DNA from: Isoetes taiwanensis
Lineage: Eukaryota; Streptophyta; Lycopodiopsida; Isoetales; Isoetaceae
Direction of reading: 5' to 3'
Assembly: GCA_021234155.1 (NCBI GenBank)
Contig: JAJEKV010000028.1
Location: forward strand, 3,556,567 to 3,620,566
Length of the DNA: 64,000 nt
The translations under genes and the position numbers were made by a program. Shown here piece by piece: positions 36,120 to 49,120 of the stretch (positions are counted from its first letter, which is position 1; every line of letters starts with the position of its first letter). A model generated the notes under the pieces. It was not told the origin of the DNA. It saw only the letters and a list, made by a program, of their open reading frames with translations, and ran no database searches.

Positions 36120-37617
36120 CTCGAATTAGAGCTCGCATGAAATGGACAAAAGCTCACGTGTAGGCTTTTTATTCATCTCAGCAGTTTTTCTACAATGGTA
36201 TAGAGTGGGTAGCTGCACATATCGCAAGCTACCAAAAAATGAAAAACATAGGGAATATCCAGCTATAACACATGGACCCCAAATAAAATTGTTTGCTACA
36301 GATATTGGCTAGTGTATCTGTTGAGAGCTTATCGCAGGAATTAAAACCCCCGCCCTTTTGGGTTTTCAAGGAAAAACCCTAGCGATAAGATCTCAGCAAG
36401 AGGCTTGGACAATGCAAGACTACTAAATGTTCCCACAAAAAAAACCCACGCTCCACAGAGAATACTGAAATCGTGCATCACCCCTAGACCTCCTGCACAT
36501 CACCAATAAAAAAAACCAATGGAGAAACTTCTCGAAAAGCGAGGGGCTAGTCACGCATGCCACACAACAAAAAACAACATTTACAATAATATACTTTGGC
36601 AGGTGATTCATCACTCTTTGAGAGTTAATGAGATGGTTCATCGCTTTAAGCCGGGAGTAAGCCCACTTTGCCCAATGTGTGAGCGGTGCATTGAAACATT
36701 GGAGCACTGTTTATATTTGTGTGCAGAGCTGAGTAGTCTTAGGTCCTGGCTGCATTCTCTTTTTGGAGTATCTTTGGATAGTCAGCACTTTCTTTTGGGT
36801 ATTTATCCAAATCAGTGGACTGCTTCTAAAAGGATTGCATTTCACATGGCAAAGTCTTGGCTAATATGGAGTGTATGGAAGCGAAGGCGAAGAAAGGTCT
36901 TTTATGATAAGCATATTTCTTCTCAGGTAGTGCTTCAGGGACATTTCTTACTTCTGGAAGTACTTTGTAATATTTTGAGTGTATAATATGAAGTAAAACA
37001 CGTTCTTCAAAAAAAAAAAAAAATATACACATTAAGGAAGGGTGGGTGGAGGGTGGGTGGGAGTCAAGGGAACTGTTGAGAGAGGAGAAAATGTCGATGA
37101 GAAGTCGATGAAGAACCTGCAAGAAATAGCGATCCCCAAACGAACCAGAGCCCCAGAAAATGCATGCATGCATGCATGGAAGAGATGCATGGTTCCCCTA
37201 TTCGAGAATACTGATCCAATGGCTCAGATTGATGGCATTCTCGAATTAGGGCTCGCATGAAACAAACAAAAGCTCTCGACAAAAAGAGAACTCTCTTATC
37301 AAAACAAGATCAAGGTCGAAGATCAAAGGATGATGGCCAAAAAAGGGACAAGATCGGGAAGAACATGCCACAACATGGAAATAGACACTAAAATTGTCAA
37401 ACCAAGCAGGGAGAAGCCCCTCTCCTGCCTATGTCAAAGAAAGAGAGTCGTGGGAACTACTGAGAAGGAGAAAATGCCGATGAGAAGTCGATAAAGAACC
37501 TACAAGAAATAGCGATCCCCAAACGAACTAGAGCTCCAGAAATGCATGCACGCATTGGAGAGATACATGCTCACTCTATTTGAGAATTCTGATCCGATGG
37601 CTCAGATCGATGGCATT
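36120..37617. mobile_element. 1.5-kb insertion with head-to-tail repeated ends
   Basis: The insertion begins CTCGAATTAGAGCTCGCATG (36120) and ends GATGGCTCAGATCGATGGCA + TT (37617). Inside, at 37238/37239, the same end sequence is joined directly to the same start sequence (GATTGATGGCATT then CTCGAATTAGGGCTCGCATG). The last 175 bp (37443-37617) repeats 37062-37238. This is the pattern expected of a tandem (head-to-tail) dimer whose first unit was later interrupted, among other things by the LINE fragment at 36585-37023. No coding capacity of its own was recognised, and no clear target duplication beyond ATT. Confidence 0.55.
36585..37023 (+). mobile_element. 5'-truncated LINE fragment, zf-RVT plus poly(A)
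   Basis: Translates NNILWQVIHHSLRVNEMVHR, then CPMCERCIETLEHCLYLCAE and SWLIWSVWKRRR, the zinc-binding C-terminus of the same family as the LINE at 1-4934 (WQVIHRCLRVN..CPLC..LEHCLFDCPE). The frame is open from 36519 to 36986. It ends in 15 A at 37009-37023. AATATAC at 36588-36594 and 37022-37028 is a candidate 7-bp target duplication, but it overlaps the A tail. Confidence 0.8.
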
Positions 37618-38830
37618 ATGTTTGGGGTAAACAAAACTGATCATTTAAAGTTCTATTATCAAGGTGAACTTGTAGAAATTACCAATAGTTACAAGTACGT
37701 TGGGATATTAGTGGATAAGAGTCCAAATTAGAATCAAGCAGTGAAGCGAAAAGTAAAGAGTGGCCTCAAAGCACTGTATACAATGCAGCGTAGATGTGCC
37801 AAAGCAGAGATATGTAACTTTAGCTTGAAAAGAATGCTTTATATAACACTGGTCCAATCTGTGATTTTGTATAGATGTGAAGTATGCGGTCCTGGATTGG
37901 CATTGTAGACCTGGAAAAAGGTTGAGAAAGTTCAAAAGAAATTCTTTAAAAAAAAATGCAAACTCCCTATGATATAATGTTAACAAAATGTGGGATGCTC
38001 ACACTAGAGGTAGAGGCACTTTGCAAACTCCTTAATTATATAATAAGGTGTTGTATATTATGTTTGAAGAAAGTTTACCATATTGGCTTTGGAGAAGACA
38101 CGAGTTAAGGGCTGGTTTGATGATGTCACTCAATGGATGGCATGATGGGGGATGAATATTCATGATTTAGCTTTGTATAAAAATGATATCTGCACATGGA
38201 TCAAAATGAATGTTCTTCAAAGGACATGGAGAGATGGGGCAGTAAAAAGGGAGTTTTATAGGACCCATATTAGTCCTATATTGCAGGAGACAAATTATTT
38301 GACAGGGGGAATTCCACGGCGCATAGGCATGCCATCTGCAAGATGAGGCTGAGCTCACGTAGACTTGGTGTTGGAGAAGGCAGGTGGAATGATATTCCTC
38401 ACGAGCTTAGATTGTGTAAGGTATGTGAGGCAGGGATACTCGAAGATGAAGAACATGTACTTCTACATTGCCCTGCTTACAGAGACATTCGAGAGAAGTA
38501 TGACGTATGTGCTGACACGTTGATGGATTTCTTTAATTTTCCAGGATCACATATTGGGAGATGTATCATTGATATTTTAGAGTGTAGGGACGATGTTTTA
38601 AGAATCTTAAAAGTAGATGAGTTAGAGGTAGAAGAGACTAATGCATTACTATCAGAGGATGCATTAGATGATTTGTTTTATAATGTTGAATGTACAAGTT
38701 GAACGTCTTATAGACCTAGCAGTCTCGTAGATGTAATAATCAAATTTCATTTCACTTCATTTCTCTCTCGCATAGGTTGGCCACATGATGGAAAATTTTG
38801 GATCCCTCGCGCTATACGGCAAGAGACATT

Positions 38831-39254
38831 TTTTAGGACCACCGTATTTAGAGTTCGGAATGTGGTATTTCTGGACCTTTTTTGTGGTATTTCCGACCAC
38901 CCGTTATTAGCCACTGTATACCATCGTTCCAAGCCCAGAACCAACTGTTTTGGGGCATTTTTGGATCAATCTGGCTCTATCTGAGTTCAAATCACTTCCT
39001 CTCTTCATCAAACCAATGTTAAAGAGGTAGACAAAGTGATTAGGACTTTTGAAGCAGTTCAAGCCGCCCACGGAGTTGCAAAAATGATCCGACCAAAGAT
39101 CTCAGCTCCGCTGCACAGTTTCACGCTTGGTTTTTGGCCGGAAATACCACACTTTTTGCCTGGAAATACCACCTGGCTGATAACAGATGTCCAGAAATAC
39201 CACCAAAAAAGTCTGGAAATACCACATCCCGGACTCTAAATATGGACGTCCCAT
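38831..39254. mobile_element. Foldback element with GGTATTTC-rich arms
   Basis: 38831-38914 and 39174-39254 are imperfect inverted copies: arm 1 has GTATTTAGAGTTCGGAATGT and GGTATTTCTGG, and arm 2 in reverse complement has ATATTTAGAGTCCGGGATGT and GGTATTTCCAG, followed in both by a T run, GTGGTATTTC and CCGTTATTAG / CTGTTATCAG. The core GGTATTTC/GAAATACC occurs about six times. The centre (38915-39173) is unrelated single-copy sequence. No coding capacity. A MITE-like element is most likely. Confidence 0.75.
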
Positions 39255-39859
39255 TTTTTATATCATATTCATCGAGAGAGGGTGAGAGAAGAGTTTCTCT
39301 CGAGGCCTACATCGATAGTTTGGCCTTGAGAACCTCCTGCTTGCCGAGTTTCGTCCCTCCATTTTGTTTCCATTAAGTGCTCCAATATGAGATAATTCCT
39401 TCTTTGTCATTACTGACAATTTAGGATATATAAGATATTTCTAGTTCTTGTAGATCCGAGTAGCAACAGATCTGGGCAGAAGGTGTTTCCCGAATTCTGT
39501 TTGCCTGATGTACCAGAATCTTTCCGGGTACTAGCAGATTTGAAGTTTTTAATCTCGGCAACAAGGTTTTTCGCCATGGATCTGGACTTGCTGGGCATGA
39601 TCGCCATGCTCACTAAGGCTTTCCTTCTTAGATTCGTTTTATAGAAATCATGTTTTAATGTCTTTGAAACAAATGAACCATGTGATCCCATGGATATCTA
39701 TGAAGACGATGTCTAGCTACTTGAAGATAACATGACTTTTGTTTGTGCAACCTCAATAATGCTATTATGAGCTGCTTCCCAACCCAGGAGGCCACCAAGA
39801 AGGTTTTGGATTTGTCCAAGACAGACCACACAATGGGGTAACATATATTATCATGCATG

Positions 39860-40384
39860 GAATTGCTTATCTTCTTACGAGAATGATATATGGCATCAAT
39901 TCTACAGAATGAAGAGTGCAAGCTTTGAGAAATTGGTAGGTCTTGTTGTTTCTTATCTCCATAGGCCGGATCAGAAGGTTAGAGCCCCTATTGATCCTAG
40001 GAAAGTAGTAGCAATGGTTCTTTATAGTTTATACCATTGCATGTAGGACAGAGATCTTACGTAAGGAAGTCCACAGTCCAGAAGTATACTAAAAAAATAA
40101 GAGTGGCTTTAGCATTTAGGAACATGTTATACACCACATTTATTGCAACATCAACAAGCCAAAGGCTGCTAGAAATTATTGCAGATTTTAAGGAAGCCAC
40201 AGGTATAGTCAATATTTTGGGGGCTGCAGATGGTTCTCACATATTGTTGTACAGGAAACCTTGGAAAAAAAACCATGGAGATGATTATTATAGTAGGCAC
40301 AAAAGACATTCTTCTTTTAAACAAGGAGTGGTGACACATGATAGTCTCTTCATCAATGTTTCACTTATCTCTCCTTCTAATTAA
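39860..40384 (+). pseudogene. PIF/Harbinger-like transposase fragment
   Basis: The first segment (about 39900-40045) reads MKSASFEKLVGLVVSYLHRP followed by DPRKVVAMVLYSLYHCM. After a frame change the second (40037-40384) contains FKEATGIVNILGAADGSHIL, HGDDYYSRHKRHSSFKQGVV and THDSLFINV. The order F..ATG...GAADGSHI...DYY is the PIF/Harbinger (DDE_Tnp_4) pattern, with the first catalytic Asp in AADGSHI. The rest of the catalytic domain is missing after about 40380. It lies convergent with the Myb-like remnant on the opposite strand, as expected of two-gene Harbinger elements. Confidence 0.65.
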
Positions 40385-41021
40385 ACTTTGGATCTGGCCA
40401 TGCTGAATGAGAAGGAATGCAAAAATGGGAGCAAATTTGCACATATATCGAGGCATATGAAACGAAGCCATGTTTAGAATGTCCTTCTTATTGGTTTGGC
40501 CATGTTTGAGATCATCAATTATTTCAAACCGTGGCCATCGAACCTTGGAGCAACCCTTATCCCATTTGTTTCTCAATTGCCTCAGTTCTTCCAAACCATC
40601 AATATTTGGTTGCAATTTGACTATAATTTCTCTCCATTGGCTGCTGGAAATATTAATGTTCTCTTTATTGTGAACCTTGCATTCCTTCATAAGAGCAAGC
40701 ATTGTCCCAATGGTGCTAACTGACTAATCCACTGGCCTTTTCCCCTTTGGTTTCAGAATTCCAGTTTGTTGGCTGGGAGACAAATCTAATGCCATTAAGC
40801 TACAAAGCAATCAATTCTTGAGTTTCAAGTGGCACAATTTTCTTCTTCTTTCTCGGATTGCTGCTTCCCCCTACCTCAGCCTCGAAGTGAACCACCAGTG
40901 CAAAATCCTTTGACACTGATCCGGTCATTCTTTGAGGCCTTTTTGCAACCAATTTCTGAGGCCTAGAAGGGACAAACCATTTAGAACCAGGTAAAAGAGC
41001 AGATCGGCTTGTTCTGTTCAT
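40361..41021 (-). pseudogene. Myb/SANT-like protein remnant, Harbinger partner, copy 1
   Basis: Minus strand. An N-terminal segment (41021-40800) begins MNRTSRSALLPGSKWFVPSR and carries a basic stretch (NPRKKKK). It is followed, after a frame change, by 40702-40361 with INISSSQWREIIVKLQPNID and LRQLRNKWDKG, a helix-rich Myb/SANT- or trihelix-like DNA-binding segment. The same protein, slightly different, is at 44950-45440. In PIF/Harbinger elements a Myb-like second protein assists the transposase, which fits the neighbour at 39860-40384. This copy is disabled by frameshifts. Confidence 0.55.
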
Positions 41022-41425
41022 TTAATGGCCTGCTCAATCAATTAAAAGAAGGATTGAGCTCCAATACAATTTCTCGGAACAGGAGGATCCTGAAAAACAG
41101 CAAATTCATGCACTCACCTTTGAAATTTATCAAGGTTTGTGATCGTTGATGATTTTACCCAGGATAGTTCATGAATGGGCAAGAATTCTCATTCTTATAG
41201 CACGCTTAAAGGAATTAGAGGCAAAATTCAAGAGGAGGGGAAAAAAAAATTGGTGGGCTCATCCTTAACGGCTTGGGCTTAATGGGAACGGGCCTAACAG
41301 CCATTAGTCTGTATTTTCTCCCAAAGACGAGAGTGGGGTTTGCCCACCCTCGACCTTCTCTCATGGTCTCTCGCTGATTTTTTTCTCTCATATAATCTAT
41401 TTTTGAGCATGTGGCCAAGACCAAC

Positions 41426-41637
<212 letters not shown>

Positions 41638-41744
41638 CTTTGGAATAGACTGAAAAGGAGAGGGACAGATACTTCAAACTTTGATGCCAAGGATTTGCTC
41701 ATGTTAGAGAATTATATCAACTGGAAGGGTTTGACTCGCAGGTA

Positions 41745-42656
41745 GTGATAGAACAAGCAAAGATTGAACCTTTCATCACAATTGAGGATGTTTCAAAAGG
41801 GGTTGCAAAGCTCGCTAATGGCAAGGCAGCGGATGCATATGGTATTGTAGCAGAAATGTTGAAGTGGGCTGGAGACCAGATGATAGAACATATCACGAGA
41901 CTATTTAACATGGTTTTGTGTGAGGGCTTTCCTGTAACTTGGCAGGTCAATAGGGTGGTGCCAGTTTTTAAAAGTGGTGATAAATCTGAAATTGGCAATT
42001 ACAGGACAATCCTGATATCCAGTGTATTCTCTAAGCTTTTTGCATCTGTGCTAGAGACAAAGATTGTTAAATGGGTGGAAGAGAATGATTTGAGAGCTAA
42101 AGCGGGTTTCCGGCAAAAGCACTCTACTGTTGATCACCTGGTGACTCTCAGGGTTGCGAAGGCGGTGAAGGGTAAGAAAAAACCTATATATCTTGCATTC
42201 ATTGATTTCAGTAAAGCTTTTGATATGGTTCCTAGAGAACGTTTGTTTGAAAGAATGGAAGAGCTAAATATTCCAGTGGAATATAAAGATGCAACCAGGC
42301 TGATTTATGAAAAAGTGTTAGTGGAGTTATATTTTCCTTTTAAGGATGAATGTAATGATAGGGTGGTGAGCAATGTAGGTGTCAAACAGGGCTGTCCTTT
42401 GTCTCCCACTCTTTTTGGGCTATTTATCGATGGGCTAGAAGAATGGATTATGCAGCAGGGTGGTCCAGGAACACTTATTGCAGGATATGTGCTGGCTCTG
42501 CTACTTTATGTGGATGATGTAGTGTTGATGTCAAGGGAAAATACAGGGATCCAGAGACATCTTGATGCATTGGCTAATTTCTCCGATTCAATGGGGATGA
42601 AAGTGAATTTAGCCAAGTCTAAGACTATGGTGGTGGGTTCAAAGTCTAGTGCTTGA
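41745..42656 (+). pseudogene. LINE reverse transcriptase domain
   Basis: 304 codons. Motifs in order: LANGKAADAYGIVAEMLKWA (41808 on), RVVPVFKSGDKSEIGNYRTI (41950-42010), AGFRQKHSTVDHLV, LAFIDFSKAFDMVPRERLFE (catalytic Asp in IDFSKAFD), VGVKQGCPLSPTLFGLFIDG and LLYVDDVVLMSRENTGIQRH with YVDD in place of the commoner YADD, then GMKVNLAKSKTMVVG. The frame ends where about 25 residues present in the copy at 37.6 kb (FYYQGELVEITNSYKYVGI and neighbours) are missing. This deletion causes the frame change into the next segment. Confidence 0.85.
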
Positions 42657-43674
42657 TAAGAACTTCAGGTGGAACAGATGCATAGAGCAGAGAGTCAATG
42701 GAGGTCTTAAGTCCCTTTATGCTATGCAGAGGAGCTGTGGTAAGGCACATGTTTTGAATATGCACATGAAGAAGATGTTATATAAAGTCTTGGTTCAATC
42801 AGTAGTTCTCTACGGATGTGAAGTGTGGGGGCCCGGGCTGCCAGCATGTTTGTGGAGAAGAGTGGAGAAGGTTCAGAAGAGATTTTTGTGTACAGAACTT
42901 GGGGTAAAAACCCAAACTCCGTATGAGATGATGATGGCAGAGTGTGGCATGATTCCTTTGGAAGGGGAAGCTCTTATTCAGACATTGATCTATGTAAATA
43001 AGGTGAAAGGTTTAGAAGATACTAGATTGCCCTATCTAGCTATGAGTGAAAGTGAAGGAAAGGGATGGTACAGGAATATTAAAGAATGGTTGCTGAAATG
43101 GAATCTAAAACTTGAGGACTGCCCATCCACGGAAATAAGGGGATGGGTGATTACGGGCATACGTGCAGAATTGTGGAAAAATCCTAAAGTCAAGATGGAA
43201 GCATACCGGAATAACATGAACCCCCTGTTATGCGAAGCAGATTATCTGAGAAGTGATGTATCCGTACTGAAACGCAAGGAGATCTCGCGCATACGCTTGA
43301 GTTCTCATCATTTGAGCATAGAGGAAGGTCGATGGAAGAACATACCAAGGGATAGACGCCTATGCAGGGTGTGTGGCCAAGATGAGGTCGAGGATGAGGT
43401 GCATACCATTTTGTTGTGTCCAGCGTATGAAGTCTTGAGGCAAAGATATGGGATACAAGGCACATTAGCAGACGTGTTTGGCTTGCCCCCTTCCATTCTG
43501 GGTGGTTTTATCATAGATGTTTTAAAAATTAGGAGAACTTATATTGATAGTATAGATGCACTTTTACAAGATGATGAAGATGAGATAGAATTGAGAGAGA
43601 TAGCCGATGATGCTTCCAACTGTGGAAGCTCATTTGATGAATGGTTTGATGTAGAAGATAATTTGAACGTCTGA
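42649..43674 (+). pseudogene. LINE ORF2 C-terminal region with zinc knuckle
   Basis: 341 codons continuing the element: NFRWNRCIEQRVNGGLKSLY, LVQSVVLYGCEVWGPGLPAC, VQKRFLCTELGVKTQTPYEM, then a knuckle LCRVCGQDEVEDEVHTILLC with the CxxC...H....C spacing, and a very acidic tail (LLQDDEDEIELREIADD). In related non-LTR elements this region binds the RNA template. Its start ATG is not meaningful because the frame is entered from a deletion in the upstream domain. Confidence 0.8.
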
Positions 43675-43718
43675 TAGACCTGATGGTCTCAACAGGCGTA
43701 ATAATAAAACATTTCATT

Positions 43719-44945
<1,227 letters not shown>

Positions 44946-44949
44946 CACT

Positions 44950-45440
44950 TCACTTCATATCAAATATCCCAAACCATGGCCAATCACTTGGAGCAGTCCA
45001 TATACTATTCTCGGCCTCCTTTTCATCCTTATACCTCAGCTGTAACTTGTCCCATTTGTTTCTCAACTGCCTCAATTCTTTCAAACCATCAATATTTGAT
45101 TGCAATTTGACCATAATTTCTCTCCATTGACTGCTGGAGAGATTAATGTTCCCATTGTTGGGAACCTTGCATTTGGCGCTATCTGACCAATCCACTGGCC
45201 TTTTCCTCTTTGATTTCAGAATCCCAGTTTGCTGGCTAGAAGGCAAATCCTATGTCATCGAATCATGTGAGGCCAAAGCAACCGATTCTTGTGTTTCAAT
45301 TCTCTTCTTCTTTCTCAGATTGCTGCTTCCCCTGGCTCATCCTCGGAGTAAACCACCATTGCAAAGTCCTTTGACATTTATCTGGTCATTCTTTGAGGCC
45401 TTTTTGCAGCCAATTTCTGAGGCCTAAGAAGGATAAACAG
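44950..45440 (-). pseudogene. Myb/SANT-like protein remnant, copy 2
   Basis: Minus strand. The 45246-44950 frame reads SKRKRPVDWSDSAKCKVPNN, INLSSSQWREIMVKLQSNID, LRQLRNKWDKLQLRYKDEKE. Upstream, to about 45440, are degraded N-terminal pieces (GSSNLRKKKRIETQE). Nucleotide similarity to 40480-41310 continues past the coding part, to a shared phrase GGGCTTAATGGGA.CGGGCCTAA near 45770 and 41280, so both are copies of one element. No transposase fragment accompanies this copy. Confidence 0.55.
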
Positions 45441-46908
45441 TTTGGAAGCAGGCAGAAGAGCAGATCAGCTTGCTCTGGTCATTTTAATAGTCTAATCAGT
45501 GAATTAACATGATAATTGAACTCCAATACAAATTCTCAGAACATGGGAATCCTGAAAAACAGCAAATTCATGCACTCACCTTCGAATTTGATCAGGGATT
45601 GTGATTGGGTGATGATTCCCCCATACCCCCATGGGATAATTCACGAACAGGCAAGAATTCCCTTTCTTGTAGCGCGCTCAAAGAAGTTGGAGCTGAAATT
45701 CAGGGGGGAAAGGGGGGGAGGAATGGGGGAAGAGAGAGATTTCTGATGGGCTCATCCTTGATGGTTTGGGCTTAATGGGATCGGGCCTAATAGCCGTTAG
45801 CTGGCATTTGATCTCACATGATCTCTCATCAATCACGCGATCAAGGCTTCCCTCTCTCTCTCCCTCCCTCTCTCTTTGATGTTAGCATCCATCTATAGGT
45901 GAGCACGAAGGGGAGCATCCTCTTTGTTGAATGCTTAGTACTTTCATTTTTTAACTTAGCTAGATAACTGATTCTAGTAATAGAGGTGAAATATACAAGC
46001 CATTTAAGATGGAAAAAATTTTGATGGCTTGAAACTGTCCACCTTATAGGTGATGGGGAGACTTAGGTGAGTTGCAGAACCGAAAGAATTGTACCTGTTC
46101 CTGATGGTATCACAATTTGTCAAATTCCTTGTCATAACTGTGGCTCAAGTTTTTCCCATGCGCAAGGATCACAGTGGCCACATCATATGTAAAGATGATT
46201 TATAGCTTCCCCATGAACAATACCTGGCCATCCAATGCAAGGCTGCATTCAACGCACCAAATTCCCCAAACGGCAATGGAGATGAGGAAATCACATATCT
46301 TTGGGCAGCCAAGAGCAATATGAGGCCACATTAAAGTTACCTTCCCGATGTTGATGACAGGTAGAGCCCATAGCCAAAACAGTCTCACAAGTGTAGGTGA
46401 GTTTTGCCGAAGGTAGCTTTTTCACTATTTTTGAGGAAGTGCTCAAGACATATATGGTTGTTATAGAGTTTTAATGTAGAGTTGAGCAGATACTGTTTGT
46501 TCGTTCTTTTCGTACCTCGACACGGAGTCGTACTGATCCATCTCCCATTTTACATGAGCACTACACATGTGCCTTCATTACAAGGTAAATTTTAAGGGCC
46601 CTAGATGTTTTTCTATTCAAATTAAGGTTGGCTAAACATATGAAAAATGAAAGTGTATAGATTTTTGTTTCGGCGAAATTTGATAAAATAAAGTCCTTTA
46701 GGTATTTCCCCACTTGGCTAAAATGTAAAATTTATATGATATGAAATTCTTGTATTGGCGAATTTTTCTTGCTTGGTAGCTAAAGTGCAACTATTTAACT
46801 TCAAATGCTTAGCACTCATTGGCATATGAATGACAAACGATTCCACATGCTTCTATTACAAAATGTTAACAAAGATGTTTAAAGTACAATTCACAAGAAA
46901 CAAACAAT
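45441..46908. other. Mostly non-coding stretch with a faint LINE remnant
   Basis: Contains the upstream continuation of the Myb-like element copy (to about 45800), a short CT-rich run near 45845-45880 and, on the minus strand at about 46390-46150, a faint frame (FLISIAVWGIWCVECSLALD) that resembles the W..W region after a LINE zinc domain. The remainder to 46908 is AT-rich with nothing recognised. Confidence 0.35.
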
Positions 46909-47852
46909 TTTTTATTTTTTTTTATTTTTTTTTTATTTTTTTTTAGAGTAAGAATTGGTTTTTCCATTAATCAAGAGAAATAATACATAGTTGATCTGCT
47001 AAGCATAGCAAAGATCTCTGAAACAAAATGTCCCTAGGATGTGACCATCACCATGAGGTGACTGTAATGTAGGACTAGTCCAAAATATAATCAGTCTCAC
47101 AGTTTGACTTGTTGGTAGAGCAGAAATAACAATAAACAGTTTGTTGATGAAGGAAAAATAGTCACGACCCCAGCAAAATTCTGTGATTACGTGTATTAGC
47201 TAAAACCAAAACAAGATTAGGAGGCAAGATTGAGCAAAGGATGTTCAGGCAGGTGAAAAAACAATCCCAGAAGTTCCAGTGTAAGTTTAGGAAAATGAAA
47301 GGTCTAGGAGTCGAGGGAATCCAATTTGGCATTGAAATATGCATAAAAAGGTGCAGCAGATCCAAAACTATAGGCCTCTTCTGACTTGCCAGCATCGTCA
47401 TCAATGCAAGAAGACTCAGTTCCACATAAGCATAGTAAGGAACCATATAGATCTGCCAAAAGTCTGTGTGTATAGTACTGCTCCCTGTATCTTATGAATT
47501 GATTCACTGACATGTAACGGTCATACATAGATAAGAAATCAAACATGCAGAACATCTGGGTCACTTCTCTGCAGAAAGCTTGGTGTAGACTTGACTTCAT
47601 GTCTATGTCGATTGAGATGTGTTAATGCTGCTCCAAAAGGGCACAAGTTCTTGGCTTGCATCATTCTTGATGTCATCCATGTCTCCAAGGCTTTCTTTAC
47701 ACACTCTCAAGTATGCTAGAATCATCACAAAAAATAGAGTTAGAATTAATAACACATAAATTAGAGACAAATAAATCAAAAGCCCCCCTAAAGACACCAA
47801 TTGAATCCCACTTCCTGTTATATTTGTCAGCCAATTTCCTTTTGTGAGCTGT

Positions 47853-49041
47853 TCAGAGATTCAATGTCGAAATGAAATGCACCTTAATCCAAAAAATAGA
47901 GAAGTTCTTTTTACCATACACAACTCTATTTCTTGCTTTCCAAATATTCCATAAAGCAATGAACATAATAGTATTGGGAAAGGCACAATTGTTTTGGATA
48001 TAGGATAATAGATTGCCATTAACTTTCATGGGAAAGAGGAATCCCAATCTCTTATTAAACCAAGACCAGAAAGGATTAAGCTTTGGACAAAGGAAAATGT
48101 GCTCAGCACTCTCTTCCATGTTGCAAGCAAGCTGGCAATTTGGGGAGATGTTCTCATATCTTCTGGAGACCATTTGTAAAGTAGAGATACTCTTGTTTGC
48201 CAGAAGCCAGATAAAGAAATTAATTTTAGGGAAACAATAAGAGTGCCACACTTCATTAAATCGAATCCCCGCTATCCTCCTCAGAGATAGACCATTTGGA
48301 GGAAGCTTTTGATGGAGTAGCAGTATCACTAATGATTGAATAGACTTTACTTACCTTGTAATGACATTTGCCATCCAAATTCCAGTTAGTAGCTTTAGGC
48401 ACCACATTGTTAAGCCAAAGGTGAGGAAGAGTGGATCTGATATGATAATATATCTTTCTATCACTTGAAGTACCTTGCAGAATTCTCTTAAAGGCTGTCC
48501 AGGAAATGAATTTGCCATCTACATAAAGGTCACTCAAAGAACTGAAACCATGATCATTCCATTTTTTATAAATTCTTGGGTGCCTCAAAGCCAAAACACT
48601 GTTTACATGATCTTTAAGTATAGGATTCCAGAAAATAGACATTTGAAGGTTGAGATCATTAAGAGCAGCATAATCATAGCAAGTTTGAACTTTATTCCAG
48701 GCCATAATTATATTCCTCGTGAGAGGGGAAGTATTAGGCCCAGGGTGAAGAGTATTGAAGCATGAGTCAGGCAAGATATGACTTAAGGAAGGGTGACCAT
48801 CCACTTGAGAGTTCTGAAGCCAATATTTGACAAATTGAGAAGCAGGACTAGAATTAGACACCAGAGAATTCCACACATATTTCCCAGCTAGGGCACAAGC
48901 TTGCAAGTGCAGATCCTTACAGCCGAGACCACCATATTTCTTGGGCTTTGCAACATACTTCCATCCTACTAAGTGAGACCCCTTCCATATGAATCTCCTT
49001 ATAAGTTTCTCAATTTCCTGATAAATAGCTTTAGGAGCCAC
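47853..49041 (-). pseudogene. LINE ORF2 C-terminus with zf-RVT domain
   Basis: 49041-48256 reads APKAIYQEIEKLIRRFIWKG, YGGLGCKDLHLQACALAGKY and DLYVDGKFISWTAFKRILQG. A frame change near 48290 leads to 48329-47853 with FPKINFFIWLLANKSISTLQ, the knuckle CNMEESAEHIFLCPKLNPFW and IMFIALWNIWKARNRVVYGK. This is the zinc-binding region that follows reverse transcriptase in plant L1-type elements. Confidence 0.85.
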
Positions 49042-49120
49042 TAGGACAGAAGAAAAGTAAATGTGGGAGCTAGCAAGGACTGAATTAGCAATAATAGTCC
49101 TACCCCAAAAGATAGGCCCC

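Larger units (their letters stand above)
35960..38760 (+). mobile_element. Microsatellite-tailed LINE, plus copy, split by insertion
   Basis: The left piece (about 35960-36119) reads VLMLLLYVDDAVFLFRSIQG, then LQRHLNALSLFCDAKGMQVN and GKTKVI. The right piece starts at 37618 with MFGVNKTDHLKFYYQGELVE, ITNSYKYVGILVDK, SGLKALYTMQRRC and LVQSVILY. After frameshifts it reaches the C-terminal CxxC..H knuckle (KVCEAGILEDEEHVLLHCPAYRD at about 38418-38486, split here for length). It ends with CAGTCTCGTAGATGTAATAA and CATTTCACTTCATTTCTCTC near 38755. The two pieces join without loss as KTKVI-MFGVN. Confidence 0.75.

Noticed and set aside
43032-43717. Several minus-strand frames opposite the LINE C-terminus
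   Set aside because: They are shadows of the plus-strand LINE frame, which has clear motifs.
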